64,000 nucleotides of DNA, taken from contig QANT01005646.1 in the NCBI GenBank assembly GCA_003254885.1, forward strand, positions 1 through 64,000, given 5' to 3'. Below the pieces are notes generated by a model. That model ran no database searches and was not told the DNA's origin. It worked only from the letters and a program-made list of their open reading frames with translations. Below are positions 12,501 through 25,781 of the stretch, piece by piece (position 1 is the stretch's first letter; each line of letters begins with the position of its first letter). Source of the stretch: Purshia tridentata. Lineage: Eukaryota; Streptophyta; Magnoliopsida; Rosales; Rosaceae. Made by a program: the position numbers and the translations under genes.

Positions 12501-15500
12501 ATGGATATAACAGAGGTTTCAATGATACACCATGTGGGGATTGTGTTAACTTTGCTATGGTTGCTTTCTCACTTCAGTTGCTGCCACCCAGTTGCCTACT
12601 TTTTCTCCTTGATTTATCTCTACCTGGTACGGATCACTGCTCTTCCTCACTGATGTTTTATATTTTGTCCTCGTTCATCTTTTTTATCAAAGGATCAAAT
12701 TTGTTCTTGGAGATTGAAGCAAGAGAAGTACATAACCTCTTTTCTTTATGCAATGAATTTGGATCAATCACAGTATAGTCTGAAAGATTTGTTTTCTTAA
12801 AAGTACGCAATTTTTTCTCGGATGCTACCTGCTAAAGTTTCTTTTTATTATTGGTTCTTTCTGTCAATGATTATGTCGTGTAATTTTTTGACTGGTAAAG
12901 TGCTAAATGAGATGTGCAATTCCGGTTTTTAACATGCGCTTTTGCTTGTACTTTTGAAAGGTTCATGAGCGGTATGTCATGAGACTGCGGAGGAAATTGC
13001 AATTTGAGGAAAGAAAACAGGCTAATCAGAGAAGGGTAATTCTTATTTTCTCCTTTTGTGCGTTTCCAGTTGTGGTTGATAAAATTAACATACCCAAATT
13101 AAAATGTCATCTTTACAGCCTTAGGAATTGTTCAAATTAAAAAGTGATAAAAATAAAGAAGATATACCCAAATTAAAGGTTCTTGGATGTAAAGTCAAAT
13201 TAAAATCTTTGAGCATCTATGCTTTGCACTATTTGTTGGTAAATTTTCTTTGTTACTTATGTGAAAATTAAATTGGGGTTTTTATAGGAGTGTGTTCTTG
13301 AATTAGCATGGCAGTGCAACACCTCATTGCTTTTTTATTGCCTTTTTTCAATACTTCAGGTACTTTGTGATTCTGAAACGGTGCGGTGGCTGAATCATGC
13401 AGTTGAAAAGATATGGCCTATATGTATGGAACAGATTGCTTCACAGAAAGTTCTTCTCCCTATCATCCCTTGGTTTTTGGAGAAGTACAAACCATGGACT
13501 GTTGTATGACTTTACCTTCTGATTTATTTATTTTCAATACTTTGGTTTTGATTGCTCTGTTGATTTGGTTTGGTCACTTGGTCAAAAGTGCTGTTTTTTT
13601 GAAGACTCTTGGATTTCTTTTGATTACAAATAGATGTACTTTACCCTTGAGGTGCAAATTTTTAGTTATATTTTAATACACTTTTTGAGATTTTAATGAT
13701 GATTTATTATATGTTTGCAGAATAAAGCTGTAGTTCAGCATCTCTACTTGGGAAGAAACCCTCCTATGTTCACAGAGATGAGAGTTCTTCGCCAGTCTAC
13801 TGATGATGACCACTTGGTATGCTTTAATTTCTCTGGCATGTTGGACCAATATTTTTCATGTGCTATTTGTGGCTCCAATTTTAGAATTCAGCCAAGCTGA
13901 AGTAGACAGTGCAATGAATGCAGGTTCTGGAGTTGGGAATGAATTTTCTGACAGCTGATGATATGCTTGCAATACTTGCTGTGAAGCTGAGGAAAAGACT
14001 GGGTTTTGGGATATGGGCAAAGTTGCATATTACAGGCATGCATGTTGAAGGGAAGGTATGAATTTGACTAACATGTTATTCAGGATGTGAGAAAAAGTCA
14101 CTTTTATAATTGAGCTCGGTGGGGTAAAAGCTCATGTCAGTAATTTTTGCCAAGTTCAAATCTAAAGTGCTTGGGATAATTAATCTAAAGTATCATCTTA
14201 GGGGAAAAAGCTAAGACTTAAGTTAGATGTTCTAAGTTGTCTTGTTGAGTTGGTTCAGTTAGTAGAAAGTAAGAGTACTTAAAAGGATTGGTCTCTACCC
14301 ATTGGTGGTAGAATGAATAACCTTGTTTACAGGAAAAATAAGATGTCCACAGTGGCATGCACAAACTCATTTTATGTTCTGATTAAGCTGTGTTTCTCTT
14401 TTTTTTTTTTTGTAGATTTTGATTGGGGTGAAGTTCCTTCGTAAGTGGCCCTTCCTTGGCCGTTTGCGGATATGCTTTGTTGAGCCTCCATATTTTCAAA
14501 TGACTGTCAAACCTATTTTTACTCGCGGGCTTGATGTTACAGAAGTTCCAGGGATTGATGGATGGCTGGTAACTTTTTACAATAATTAAAGCAGAAAAAT
14601 TATGAAGTCTTAACTATCCCCTTTCATGTCTCATACTCTATCTTTCTGTGTCATTTCTTGCTGACTTGATCATTTGTTTCTTCTGTTTCTCAGGATAAGC
14701 TTCTTTCAATTGCCTTCGAGCAGACACTTGTTCAGGTAAAGTTTTGTGGACTTCGATACTCCAATTCATAATTGATATCCATGGCTGGTATAGCTTTTGG
14801 TTCTCGTAGCTTCAGCAAGACGTGGGTGAAGAAAATGTTATGAATCTAATTATTAATATCTTTGCAGCCTAATATGCTGGTTGTTGACATGGAGAAATTC
14901 ACTTCACCTCAGCAGGGTAAGAACCAAAGAAATTATTTGCAGTATTTTAGTTGGGCTTAGTTCTTCATGTAAGAGGCATAATTAATTACTTTTTGATCAA
15001 AAAAGAGAGCCGTAGAGGACTTAGCATGAAAGAGTGGGCCTTTTCTCCAGGCATATTGCAATTCTCAAACTTCAGAATGTTGAGCCTCATTAAGTCACAT
15101 GGGATTATCCCACTTGCAAAGGAGATTTTTTCTAGATTCTTTTTCATTTAATCCTAATAAAAACTCTACAATTCCATACCCTTATTTTAATGCTCCAGTC
15201 ATCATTCTCTGCCAATTTAATGTTTCTTTAATAATACATGTTCATGTGAATGATAGAATGTTGGTTCTCTGTGAATGAGAAAGAGCCTGTTGCTCATGTC
15301 AAAGTAGAAGTTATTGAAGCATCTGACATGAAAGTCTCTGATCTAAATGGTTAGTTATTTTTCTAGCTAGTACAGCAAGGTTCTTTAACTAGCACAACAA
15401 AGGTTGTTTTAAATTTTTATGTTTAACAAATAGATCTTTTGCCAGGATTTGCTGATCCTTATGTGAAGGGTCAATTGGGCGTTTACCAGTTCAGGACTAA

Positions 15501-17230
15501 AACACGAAAGAAAACGCTGGCTCCAAAATGGCACGAGGAATTTAAGATCCCCATTATTTCTTGGGATTCACCTAATGTGCTAGCTATTGAAGTTCATGAC
15601 AAGGACATATTTGTTGATGATACCCTTGGGTCTGTTTCTGAACTTTCTTTAATGCATTAAGTGTAGTACATGCCTAGGTCTCTGCAAATAATAACGCTAT
15701 AGAATCTGTTAGGGGAATACTGATTAAGAGATTAATTGACCACAAAACAAGACTTAAAAAAACCAGGATTTCAGGGCTGATTGTCGATTTTAGGCGCCGT
15801 GACTACAAAATTTTCCATATTAGTTTTTTGGAACTCGAATTAGCTTGTTAACTAATCTTATTCGTCTTCTTGGTTTCTATTTGATTTTTTAAATATGTTT
15901 ATTACTTTTTGACAGTTTCGTGCTTTAATTCTCTACTAAATCAATCTGTAAGTGCTTGACTGACTCACTCTTATTTTATATACAGAGACTGCTCCATTAA
16001 CATCGGTGATCATAGGGATGGCATGAGACATGACATTTGGCTGCCTCTTCAGAACATTAAAACAGCAGGGAGGCTGCATATTGCAGTAACTGTAATTGAA
16101 GACAATGGGAAGGTACCTTTTTACTTCCTCTCAACTTTGTGCTTCTACAATATGCTCAAATGTGCATTCAAGAGTTTGACTTGAGCATTTTCCATAAACA
16201 GGGGGATGATTATCCAGTTCAGGATGTTCAGGAACCGCTAAATATGGAAGATAAAAGAAATTCCTTTTCCAAAGAGACTGTTAATAAAGGTTCCTTCTCG
16301 TCTGTATCATCAGAGAAATCTCCTAGGGTTGCGGATAATTTTGAGCCCATTGATGTTGAAGGGCAAAAAGAGACTGGCATATGGGTTCATCAACCAGGAA
16401 GTGAAGTTTCACAAACTTGGGAGACAAGGAAAGGAAAGGGTCGACGCCTTAATACCCAAATTCATGGGGAGCCTAATGGTAGTGCAGCGGGAACGGGATC
16501 CCAAATTAATGATGGCAGCGGCACTGATGAAAATGCTGAGGATAAACGTCCAATGGCATCAGTTCGCCGGGGTATACATAAGATTGGTTCGGTATTTCAG
16601 AGGCACAAAAAGGAGGATAATTCAGGTACCTCTGCAGAGGATATCCAAAGTCCGCGTGTTAATCTCCAAAGCCCGCGTGTTAATCTAAGGTCAATTAATG
16701 AAAAGGACAGTGGTGTAAAATTTGTTGTGGACAAGGAGCTTTCTGGGCCTCATTCTGGTAAGGTTGCAAAAGAAGGGGCTGTAAGTTCAGGGGAGAGCGG
16801 TTCAGATAGCCCAGGGAAACGCAAGGTGAAAGACATGGCAAAAGGTTTCCTTAAACATGCTGAGAAAACCATGAAGCATGCTCTTTCACGGAAAGGTTCT
16901 AGAAAGTCTCAAGCTGATTCACGCGCAGTGAGTGAGAGAGAAATTTTGGCAGATTCGGACTCTTCTGATGATGATGAATCTCTTCCTTCCCCAATAGTTG
17001 AAATGATACCAGTTGTCTCTAGGGACATAATACATCGTGACTCTGGTAATGATTCATTTAATTCAAAGGAGCATGTGGCTCAGCCAGTTCTAAGTGACAC
17101 TGCAGTGATCGATGCTGAAGTCCCGATGAAGGTTGGACTTGAAGACCCGGAAAAGATGCCTAACAAGCTGGACAGCCCTGAAAAAGGGAGTGCTGAATTG
17201 TGTGAGTCGTCAAAAGTTGAAGCTAGCTGA
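12501..17230 (+). CDS. NTMC2T6-type SMP-C2 lipid-transfer/tethering protein, copy A
   Basis: Twelve exons: 12501-12626, 12961-13035, 13360-13503, 13721-13816, 13924-14055, 14416-14568, 14694-14735, 14868-14916, 15257-15349, 15446-15629, 15986-16112, 16202-17230; 749 aa, all phases consistent. Residues 1-42 form a hydrophobic N-terminal anchor. Residues about 70-256 are the SMP (TULIP) lipid-binding domain, opening ETVRWLNHAVEKIWPICMEQ and including GLDVTEVPGIDGWL. Residues about 283-370 form one C2 domain with the Ca-loop acidic residues (SDLNGFADPYVKG, HDKDIFVDD). A 340-residue Ser/Lys/Glu-rich, probably disordered tail follows. Known for the family (Arabidopsis NTMC2T6.1/6.2): ER-anchored proteins of the E-Syt/tricalbin type at membrane contact sites. 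Tandem paralogue at 18776. Exon 10 uses a weak donor GTCTGT. Confidence 0.95.
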
Positions 17231-18110
17231 TATGAATTGGAAGAACAAGCATATAAAATTATTGCATAGAGTGTTACAAAAGAAAGCTCATACTTTTCCA
17301 CTGTGGCTGAAGCAGCAGAACTATTTCAAGGTTGAGAATCAGGTTTTGGATGTCCAGGCCCCATTTTTATTTTCTTGTGTGAGCACTCACCCAGGCAGAT
17401 ACTTTGGTTTTATGTTTGGTGAATCATGTGACGCCGTTCGACCTTTTTTTTCCAGAACGAATTTCTATATAACGTTTGGAGAAACATGGGGCAGCTATAG
17501 GTTGTCTTATATGTGTCAGTTGTGTAGAATGTTGGAAGCTCTTTTGCGACATATATGTAAAGTTGTATTGAAAACAGTTATTTTTTTGAGTGAAGTAAAT
17601 CTCTTGCGGTCTTACAACCAGAACGTCTGTTGATATTTGAAAGTGGGGCAGGTGATCAAGTTATGTATTTTCGTGTTTTTATCACTTTATGTTTTATTTA
17701 TACCAAATACTGGTTCACCTTAAAACAATCGTTTAATATTAGCTGAACACGTTTAAATGTGTCATTCCATGGCGATGTATTAATTAATAGAATTCTCTCT
17801 TTCTAAGATAAGATGAAATATGAATAAACTACAAGTACATATATCTTATTTATCTCAACAAGTACCCAAAAGATACTAGGAATTCATGAATTTTTATATA
17901 TATGAAATTTGTGAAAAAATACATGTGGAATCGTTCATATGGTCGTTGGATAACTTATTAGGGTCTGCATGTGTAATTTATTAATTACTTATTTTTGCTT
18001 GAAAGCTCGAGCTGGGCTTCCGCCAACGGGTTGCTAGTCAATGGGACGAAGCGTATGGTACATAGCAGTTATTAGTTAATGCAGACAGTGAGGCGCGTAC
18101 GTAGCGTGTC
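17231..18110. other. 3' UTR of copy A and spacer between the tandem copies
   Basis: The first 400 bases are probably 3' UTR. The rest is AT-rich spacer to the point where similarity to the copy A promoter resumes near 18040-18110. No gene seen. Confidence 0.5.
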
Positions 18111-18115
18111 TTCCA

Positions 18116-18123
18116 CACGTGGC
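18116..18123 (+). promoter_or_regulatory. G-box/ABRE CACGTGGC upstream of NTMC2T6 copy B
   Basis: CACGTGGC within CCACACGTGGCGCCC, 660 bases before the copy B ATG, matching 11747-11754 of copy A. A CT microsatellite (about 18280-18300) and a CCGCCGGTTACT element shared with copy A follow. Confidence 0.5.
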
Positions 18124-18775
18124 GCCCAAACATTCCTTTAATTTTACAAGCGGCGACTTTCTTTTTTTTGGCCAAGTACAAGTGGCAACTTTAAAAACGC
18201 GAAAGCTCTCGTTCGTTGTCCATGATCAATATTATTCATATCATAGTGTTCGCCGGTTACCCTTCTCGGATTCTGCCTCCCTCTCTCTCTCTCTCTCTCT
18301 GCGTTACTTCCCGCCGGTTACTCCAACCGTCAACCGTACGATGTCGTTTCAGACGTTGGAAACTGATCACAGCCTTATGTAAAACCACCATTACGAAATC
18401 CTCTTCGCTTTCTTTTTTCTACATTGATTTTTATCTCGCTCTTTGTTTTTGGCTCGCTTTTCAAGTTTGCCTTCTGGGTTTCGTTTCCTTTTCTGAGTTT
18501 TGGTTCATTAATGGCGTTTGATAATTTCTTCAAGTTTCAAGGTTTTGGATTTCGTTAAATTCTTTGATATTTGACTCGGTATTTGTGAAATTTTTTAATA
18601 CATTGGGAGAACGTTTTATACTTTATTTTGTATTTTCTTTGGGGTGGTTAGGGGTGATTGTAAAGTGTGAACTAGAAAACCCAGCAAAAAATACAAGAGA
18701 GGAAAGCAGTTAAAGAAAAGTTACTTGTCTGCGTAAAAGTTGTAAAGTGGTGCTTTTTGGGTTGAAGAAGAAGAA

Positions 18776-21700
18776 ATGGCCATGACAGAGGTTTCAATAA
18801 TACACCATGTAGCCATTGTGTTATCTATGCTTGGGTTTCTTTCTCACTTCGGTTGCTGCCACCCAGTTGCCTACTTTGTCTCTCTGGTTTATGTCTACCT
18901 GGTACGGATCACTTGTCTTACTCACTTATGCTTTACATTCTGTCTTCATTCACCTTTTTTTTTCAAGGATTAATTTGTTCTTGAAGATTAGAGCAAGAAA
19001 GTAATTAAGATTTTTATTCTATTCATGGAATTGTAATCATGGACATTATATTTTGCTTTTGTGTAACAGCTTTAACGTTGCCTTCTACCACAAGTTCTTT
19101 TTATTATCAATGATATGTAGTTTAGTTTAATAAATTGGTGACTGCTCTAAGGATGTGCAATTGCAGTACTTAATATGAACTATTCCTTGTACTTTTGAAA
19201 GGTTCATGAGCGGTATATTATGAGACTGCGGAAGAAATTACAATTCGAGGAAAGAAAACAGTCCAATCAGAGACGGGTAATTTTCCCTATTCTTCGTTAC
19301 TGGTTGCAGTTAATTTCTTTATTAGTATTTTTCACTTATCAGTCTTCCAGGTGGGAGATAGTATAGCAAAAGCGTCTATTTGAATCTTTATAGCCTTAGG
19401 AAGTGTTCAATGTAAGAAGTGAATAAGGAAACAAAACCTTTCAGAAGAAATGATCTTGGATATAAATTCCAAATAAATGTTTGGGCATCTATATTTTGCA
19501 CCTTTTGCTGGTTAATTTTCATTGATATTTATTAAGTTGGGGTTTTTTGAATTTCTTTTGAGTTTAAATGGCAAAACAATACTTCATTAGATTTTTATTG
19601 CCTTTTTCAATACTTCAGGTACTTTCTGATTCTGAAACACTGCGGTGGTTGAACCATGCAGTTGAAAAGATGTGGCCTATATGTATGGAACAGATTGCTT
19701 CACAGAACATTCTCCTCCCTATCATACCTTGGTTTTTGGAGAAGTACAAACCATGGACTGCGGTATGACTTTACCTTCTGATTTATTTAAGTCCAATACT
19801 AAGGTTTTGATCTCTCTATTGTTCTGGATTGATCACTTAGTCTGAAATGCTCTATTTTTGATACACTTTTTGAGTTATTATTGGTTATTTACTATATTTG
19901 CAGAAGGAAGCAGTAGTTCAGCACCTTTACTTGGGAAGAAACCCACCTATGCTCACAGACATGAGAGTGGTTCCCCAGTATACTGATGACGACCACTTGG
20001 TATGCTTTACTTTCTCTGGTATGTTGGATCAATAGTTTTATATGTGCTTCGTGGTGAAGTTTAACAAATTTAGCCAAGCTGAAGTATTATGGTGTAATGA
20101 ATGCAGGTCCTGGAGTTAGGATTAAATTTTCTGACAGCTGATGATATGATTGCAATACTTGCTGTGAAGATGAGGAAAAGGCTGGGTTTTGGGATGTGGG
20201 CAAAGTTGCATATTACAGGCATGCATGTTGAAGGGAAGGTACGGATTTGACTAACATGTAGTTGAAGATGTGATCTTTGTCATTTTTAGTTTGAGGGAGT
20301 TTGGTCAGGCAATATCTCATGTGAGTAATTTTTGCTAAACATGATATATACTTGGAAGCATATGCATATTTTCTTTTATGTGGCGCCGCTATGAAAAATA
20401 AAATTTTAATTGGTCATTGCAACTCCTGAGTTCTGATTAGTTAGTGTAACTACTTATAAGCAAGCTAAGTTATATGTATGATGTATCTTATATGTTAGTA
20501 GAACATTCTTTAAATTTATTTTATTTGGATGTTCTTTGAACATTCTTTGTGCATTTAGGCAACATTGGAGGAGATCATGTTTGCTCTGTTTTTTTAAGAT
20601 GCAATATTAAATCCAAAGGATCATCTCCTACAGAAAAAGTTGGAGAAAACGAAAAAGGCTTAAGTTAGATGTTCCATGTTATCTTATTGAGTTGGTTGAG
20701 TAAGTGTAACTTAAGAATGTTTGGTAAGATTTTGCATACCTTATTTCTAAGGGAAATCAGATTTCCTCAATAGCATGCACAAACCATTTGTATGTTCTGA
20801 TTAAGCTGTGTTTTTATTTTTATTTTGTAGGTCTTGATTGGGATGAAATTTCTTCGCAGGTGGCCTTTCCTTGGCCGTGTGCGGTTATGCTTTGTTGAGC
20901 CTCCATATTTTCAAATGACTGTCAAGCCTATTTTTACTCATGGCCTTGATGTTACAGTATTCCCAGGGATTGCTGGATGGCTGGTAACTTTATATGATAT
21001 CTGAAGCAGAATAAATTCTGAACCCTCTCCATCTCTTGCTTTGTCTCTCAGTGTCTCTTTCTCTCTGACTTGTCTTTTGTTTGTTCTGTCTCCCAGGAAA
21101 AGCTTCTTTCCATTGCCTTTGAGCAGACACTTGTTGAGGTATGGTTTCTGGACTTTGGCACTCATATGTATAAGTGTTTCATACATTCCATAGATTATAT
21201 GAAGTTACATATAAGTTTCATGTGATTCAGCAAACATAATATAAATTTCATCCATATTGGTGAATGAGGAAATAATTGGTTTTTGGTTGAAAAGCGTTAT
21301 AAATCTAATTATTGATTATCTTTGCAGCCTAATATGCTGGTTGTTGACATGGAGAAATTTGTTTCACCAAAGGCAGGTAATGACTGGAGGAATACATTTA
21401 GTATTGTACCTGTGTTTAATTCATCTAGGAAGCATAATTAATTGGTTTGTTGATCAACAGAAAGAGCCATGGGCTTATTATTACTTAGTTTTATGAATGA
21501 ATTTTCCTTTATGCATATCATAATTTTCAATTTCAGAATGTTGAAATCCTCATGTAGTGTTGCAGCTTAAGACACTTTCTAGGATTTGATCAATAAAAAG
21601 AAAAAAGGACACCTTCTAGGAATGGCTCATTCTCTTCCCATTGTAAACTCATTTTAAATATGTAATTGCAAGACAATTATGGCTATCAGCCTAATATATA

Positions 21701-23900
21701 TGTCCCCACATTACAAGAGTGAGTGAGTGAGTGATAAGAGCCAAGTATAAATTTGTTCCCACATTAGTTTTTCATGAAATGACAAACTTTAAGCTGTTGG
21801 GATTAAATTGTATTGATACCATCATACCAGTGCAGTGTAGTTACTTTTTCTTTTCAGCAGGTTAAATGCCACATCAGTAATAATTTGGCATCAGTCTTTT
21901 GGGTTTCAAAATATTTGTAGATTGCTTTTGAAATTTAAAATCGTTTTGCAGAGTGGAGGTAGTTTAAGGGTCTTTTGTTACTTCCTGTGGTTTTTAAGTG
22001 CACTAACATGAGGCATCTGTTAAAGAGAAAATCTACAAGTTACTGAAAGGCATTGGAAAGCTATAAACATTGCTGTAGCACTATCTTCCGCTTGGAATGA
22101 CAACATTTCATGTAGTTTCTAGCTTTTACTTCTCTTGCATTTAGCATCTTGATAAATGCTCTTTTAACTCCTTACTGGAGCTGTTTTTTTTTTTTTTGAA
22201 CTTCTGTAATCACTCTCTCATAATAAATTTCAATTAATAATACATTTTCTTTTGATTGACAGAAAATTGGTTCTCTGTGAATGAGAAGGAGCCTCTTGCT
22301 CATGTCAAAGTAGAAGTTATTGAAGCATCTGACGTGAAAGTTGCTGATCTAAATGGTTTGTTCCTTTTTTGCTAGTATACTGATGTTCTTTAACTTTCCA
22401 CAGAATGGTTAGTTTTAAGTTTTATATTGAACGAATAGAGCTTTTTTTTTTCAGGATTTTCTGACCCTTATGTGAAGGGTCAATTGGGCCTTTACCGGTT
22501 CAAGACTAATGTTCAAAAGAAGACACTGGCTCCAAAATGGCATGAGGAGTTTAAGATCCCCATTATTGCATGGGATCCACCTAACGTGCTATCTTTTGAA
22601 GTTTGTGACAAGGACCGATTTAGTGATGATGCTCTTGGGTTTGTTCCTTAACTTTTCAATGTATTATGTTTTGTAGTGTGCCTCGGTCTTTTTAAATGCT
22701 TTGTCTATGATACGCTTATAGTGTCCATAAAGAGATACTGCTTTAGAGATTAATTGTTCAGTGGTCGTACAACACGAACTTTTTTTTTTTCGGGTCAATT
22801 CACAACACAAACTGGATGACTTGGATGACATTTTGATACCAGAATTTTGGGTGCTGGTTGTTGATTTTAGGTGCTGTGACCACAGAGCTTTCCATGTCAT
22901 TAACTTTGTTCTTGGTTTCTGTTTACTTTTTTATTTTGTCAATTAATTTTTTTGCCCATAATTTTCTTTTAATGTTTTAGTTGCAGGACTAACTTATTAT
23001 TTTTCTGTCTGCAGAGACTGCTCCATTAACATTGGTGATTATAGGAATGGAAAGAGACAAGACTTGTGGTTGCCTCTTAAGAATATTAATACAGGGAGGC
23101 TGCATCTTGCAATAACTGTACTTGAACACAATGTGAAGGTACTTTTTTACTTTCTCTCATCTATGTGCTGTACTGATTCGGAAATAAAAGCAAAACGATT
23201 GATAGTTGTAGTTGCTGGATAAGTTATAATTCATCCACAGAATTCTCAAGTGTTCATTTAAGAGTTTGACTTGAACCTCTTACATATTCAGGGGGGTGAT
23301 TATCCATGTGTTGAAGAAAAACCAAGTATGGAGGATCAAGGAAATTCCTTTGTCAGTGAGACTGCTAATAAAAGTTCCTCCTTGTCTGTATCACCAGGGA
23401 AGTCTGATGGATTAGCAGATAGTTTTGAGCCCATTGATATTGAAGGGCAAAAAGAGACTGGTATATGGGTCCATCACCCAGGAAGTGAAGTTTCACAAAC
23501 TTGGGAGAGTAGAAAAGGAAAGAGCCGATTCCTTGAAAACGAGATTCACAATGCTAATGGCAGCGGTATTTCAGTCACTTCTGGATCCCAAAACTTTGAT
23601 GGCAGTTGCACTGATTCAATTCCTGAGGAGAAACGTCGAATGAAATCAGTTCGCAAGGGTCTACATAGGTTCTGTTCGGTATTCCAGAGGAGTTCCAAAA
23701 AGGAGAATAATTCAATCAACTCTAGAGAGTTTGTTCGATCAGCAAGTTCTAATCTTAGGGCACTTAGTGAAAAGGGGATTGGGGTAAAATTAATTGTGGA
23801 AGATGACCTTTCTGGTACAGTTTCAAAAGAAGGGGCTTTCACTTCTGAAGGGAGTGGTTTAGATAGCGCCGGAAAGGGCAAGGTGAAAGACACTGCATAG
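18776..23900 (+). CDS. NTMC2T6-type SMP-C2 protein, copy B (shortened tail)
   Basis: Twelve exons with the same junctions as copy A: 18776-18901, 19202-19276, 19619-19762, 19904-19999, 20107-20238, 20831-20983, 21097-21138, 21328-21376, 22263-22355, 22455-22638, 23015-23138, 23292-23900; 608 aa. The N-terminal anchor (IIHHVAIVLSMLGFLSHF), SMP domain (ETLRWLNHAVEKMWPICMEQ) and C2 domain (ADLNGFSDPYVKG, CDKDRFSDD) are intact. The reading frame stops at KGKVKDTA, where copy A continues for about 140 residues. Decayed DNA of the missing tail is still visible to about 24150. One codon is absent in exon 11. Introns 5 and 8 are much longer than in copy A (592 against 360 and 886 against 340 bases). 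Probably still encodes a working SMP-C2 core. Confidence 0.92.
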
Positions 23901-24150
23901 TGAAAACTCTGCTCGGAACGTAAAGCATGCAGGGACAGGTTCTGGGAAGTCTCCAACGGAAAGAGAAAGTTTGGAAGATTTGTAATGATACCAGTTTTCT
24001 CCTGTAATGATTCATTCAATTCAAAGGAGTTCTAGGGGACACTGCATGGATGCTGAAGGTCCAATGAAGATGGTTGGATGAAAATCTTTCTGATATTGGA
24101 AGGTTCTGGTAATAATTCATTTAATTCAAAGCAGCATGTGGCTCAACTGG
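23901..24150 (+). pseudogene. Decayed remainder of the copy B tail exon
   Basis: After the copy B stop, fragments matching copy A persist: CACGGAAAG-like and TCTGGGAAGTCTCC segments, then two copies of a GATTCATT(C/T)AATTCAAAG(G/C)AG block at about 24007 and 24115, the second followed by CATGTGGCTCA as in copy A at 17073. Together they show that the ancestral exon was full length before the frame was lost. Confidence 0.75.
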
Positions 24151-24599
24151 TTCTTTTGCCCTCTCGCTTGTTACATTCGCATCCTTTTTTAGCTCTCTGA
24201 TTGTGGAGTTGACACTTGACAAGGTAGTGTCACACGCCGTAAGGGGTTCCCTTTTGTTTTCATAGGTAGCCCTCCCCTGCCTTTTGTGGGGTTGATTATG
24301 TCCTGATATTGCCAATGCTTCGCTGGTTTACTCTTTATCATTTCTGGAGAAGAGAAGTACAAAATCAAGAAAGACCCACATATGCTCATTCTGTCAATGT
24401 AATCAGCATTACTAGTTTTGTTATGTTAATTATATAGGAAAAGAAATTATAGGCAACATTGTTATCTTTTCAGCCTCTTGCAATTTGTAATTTTATGTCT
24501 CAAGTAGGCCAGGATAGCAAAGTGATTTTCAGTTTATATGGCTTCAATTCTGTTTGAAGGACCAATCAGTGAGCAACACAATAATCCATTTCAAGGGAC
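24151..24599. other. Convergent 3' spacer
   Basis: Lies between the plus-strand NTMC2T6 copy B and the minus-strand PPR gene, both ending here. No gene or repeat recognised. Confidence 0.5.
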
Positions 24600-25781
24600 T
24601 TAGTTCTCTACAATTTCTTCATAAGAAATACAACAATGGCTGCTATTCTCTGGAAACATGCTTTTGAGGATCTGCCTCCACATCCCCATCTTTGGAAGAA
24701 AGCCCTGTCGTATCATCTGTCTCAAAACCCAATGCACATCCCCCACTAGATTTTCTTGGCACAGCCCTTGAATCAACGCCTTGTACGATACAAAACTCGG
24801 GCTAACACCCTTGGAGATTATGTGCATTATAAACTGTTTCGCCTCAAGAAACCTCTGTGCATCAAGCAAACAATACAAAACCTCCTGATAAGACCCTGCA
24901 TTTGGATCACACCCCTTGAACTTCATTTGCTCCAAAAGCTTAATCCCCTCTTCAAATCTCCTTTGTTTTCGAAGCCCCGCTATCAATATATTAAACGTGA
25001 TGGTATCGGGATCGATACCCTCATTCTCCATCCTCTTAAACAACCCAAGAGCTTCCTCCACCTTTCCATTGACACACAAACCATGCATAAGTGTAGAATA
25101 AGTTAACGCATTTGGCTCACACTTTTGTTTAGGAAATTCGTCGAGCACCTTAAGTGCAGCATCCAATTTCCCATACTCACACAACCCTTTGATGATTATA
25201 TTAAGGCAACAAGCATCAATCTCGATACCCAACTTGGGAGCCACCAAGTACACCTCATGAACAACATCAAACATCTTGGTCGAAACGAGCAGATGCAGCA
25301 CAAAGTTGAATGTTTTCACTGTCGGCCAGCAACCGTAGTTGGGCATATCGTAAAGGGTCTCGATGGCCTTCTTTACACGACCACCCACATTGCCATAAAC
25401 CTTAATGACATTGCGAAAGAAGTCGTCGGATAACCGGCATTGTCTTTCGGCTTTGATTGTGTCCATGATGTGGTCGATGGCATCAAAGAGGCGGGCTTGA
25501 GCAAGCTTGTTGATGACCAAAGTGTAAAGAGCTTCATTGGGTTTGTAGTCCTTGCGCTTGGAGTAGTGGTCCAAGGCTGTGAGGACCAAGTTGGGGTCTC
25601 TGAGGGATGCGAAAACTTGCAAAACTTCATTTGGGGATAACCAGTCTTTGTGATGAAGTCTTGCTGGGATGTCAGATGAGGAAGATGGGAGTGTAGAGAA
25701 AGATGAGTTCTGGATGAAGGTGGTGGAATGAGTTAAGTGAAAGATTGGATGGTTGAATAGTTTGGTAGAACGTGAAATCAT
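24600..25781 (-). CDS. P-class pentatricopeptide repeat protein, predicted mitochondrial
   Basis: Single exon, 393 aa from the first ATG at 25781 (the open frame reaches 25805, but without an earlier ATG). The N-terminus is Ser/Thr/Arg-rich with few acidic residues (MISRSTKLF), as in an organelle targeting peptide. About eight 35-residue PPR motifs follow, e.g. NEALYTLVINKLAQARLFD, KTFNFVLHLLVSTKMFD, NALTYSTLMHGLCVNGKVE and DTITFNILIAGLRKQRRFE. No E or DYW domain follows, so P class. P-class PPRs bind organelle RNA for processing, stability or translation; the target is not readable here. Position between NTMC2T6 and CALS8 suggests orthology with Arabidopsis At3g14580 (from memory). Confidence 0.93.
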   Translation of the reverse strand: MISRSTKLFNHPIFHLTHSTTFIQNSSFSTLPSSSSDIPARLHHKDWLSPNEVLQVFASLRDPNLVLTALDHYSKRKDYKPNEALYTLVINKLAQARLFDAIDHIMDTIKAERQCRLSDDFFRNVIKVYGNVGGRVKKAIETLYDMPNYGCWPTVKTFNFVLHLLVSTKMFDVVHEVYLVAPKLGIEIDACCLNIIIKGLCEYGKLDAALKVLDEFPKQKCEPNALTYSTLMHGLCVNGKVEEALGLFKRMENEGIDPDTITFNILIAGLRKQRRFEEGIKLLEQMKFKGCDPNAGSYQEVLYCLLDAQRFLEAKQFIMHIISKGVSPSFVSYKALIQGLCQENLVGDVHWVLRQMIRQGFLPKMGMWRQILKSMFPENSSHCCISYEEIVEN

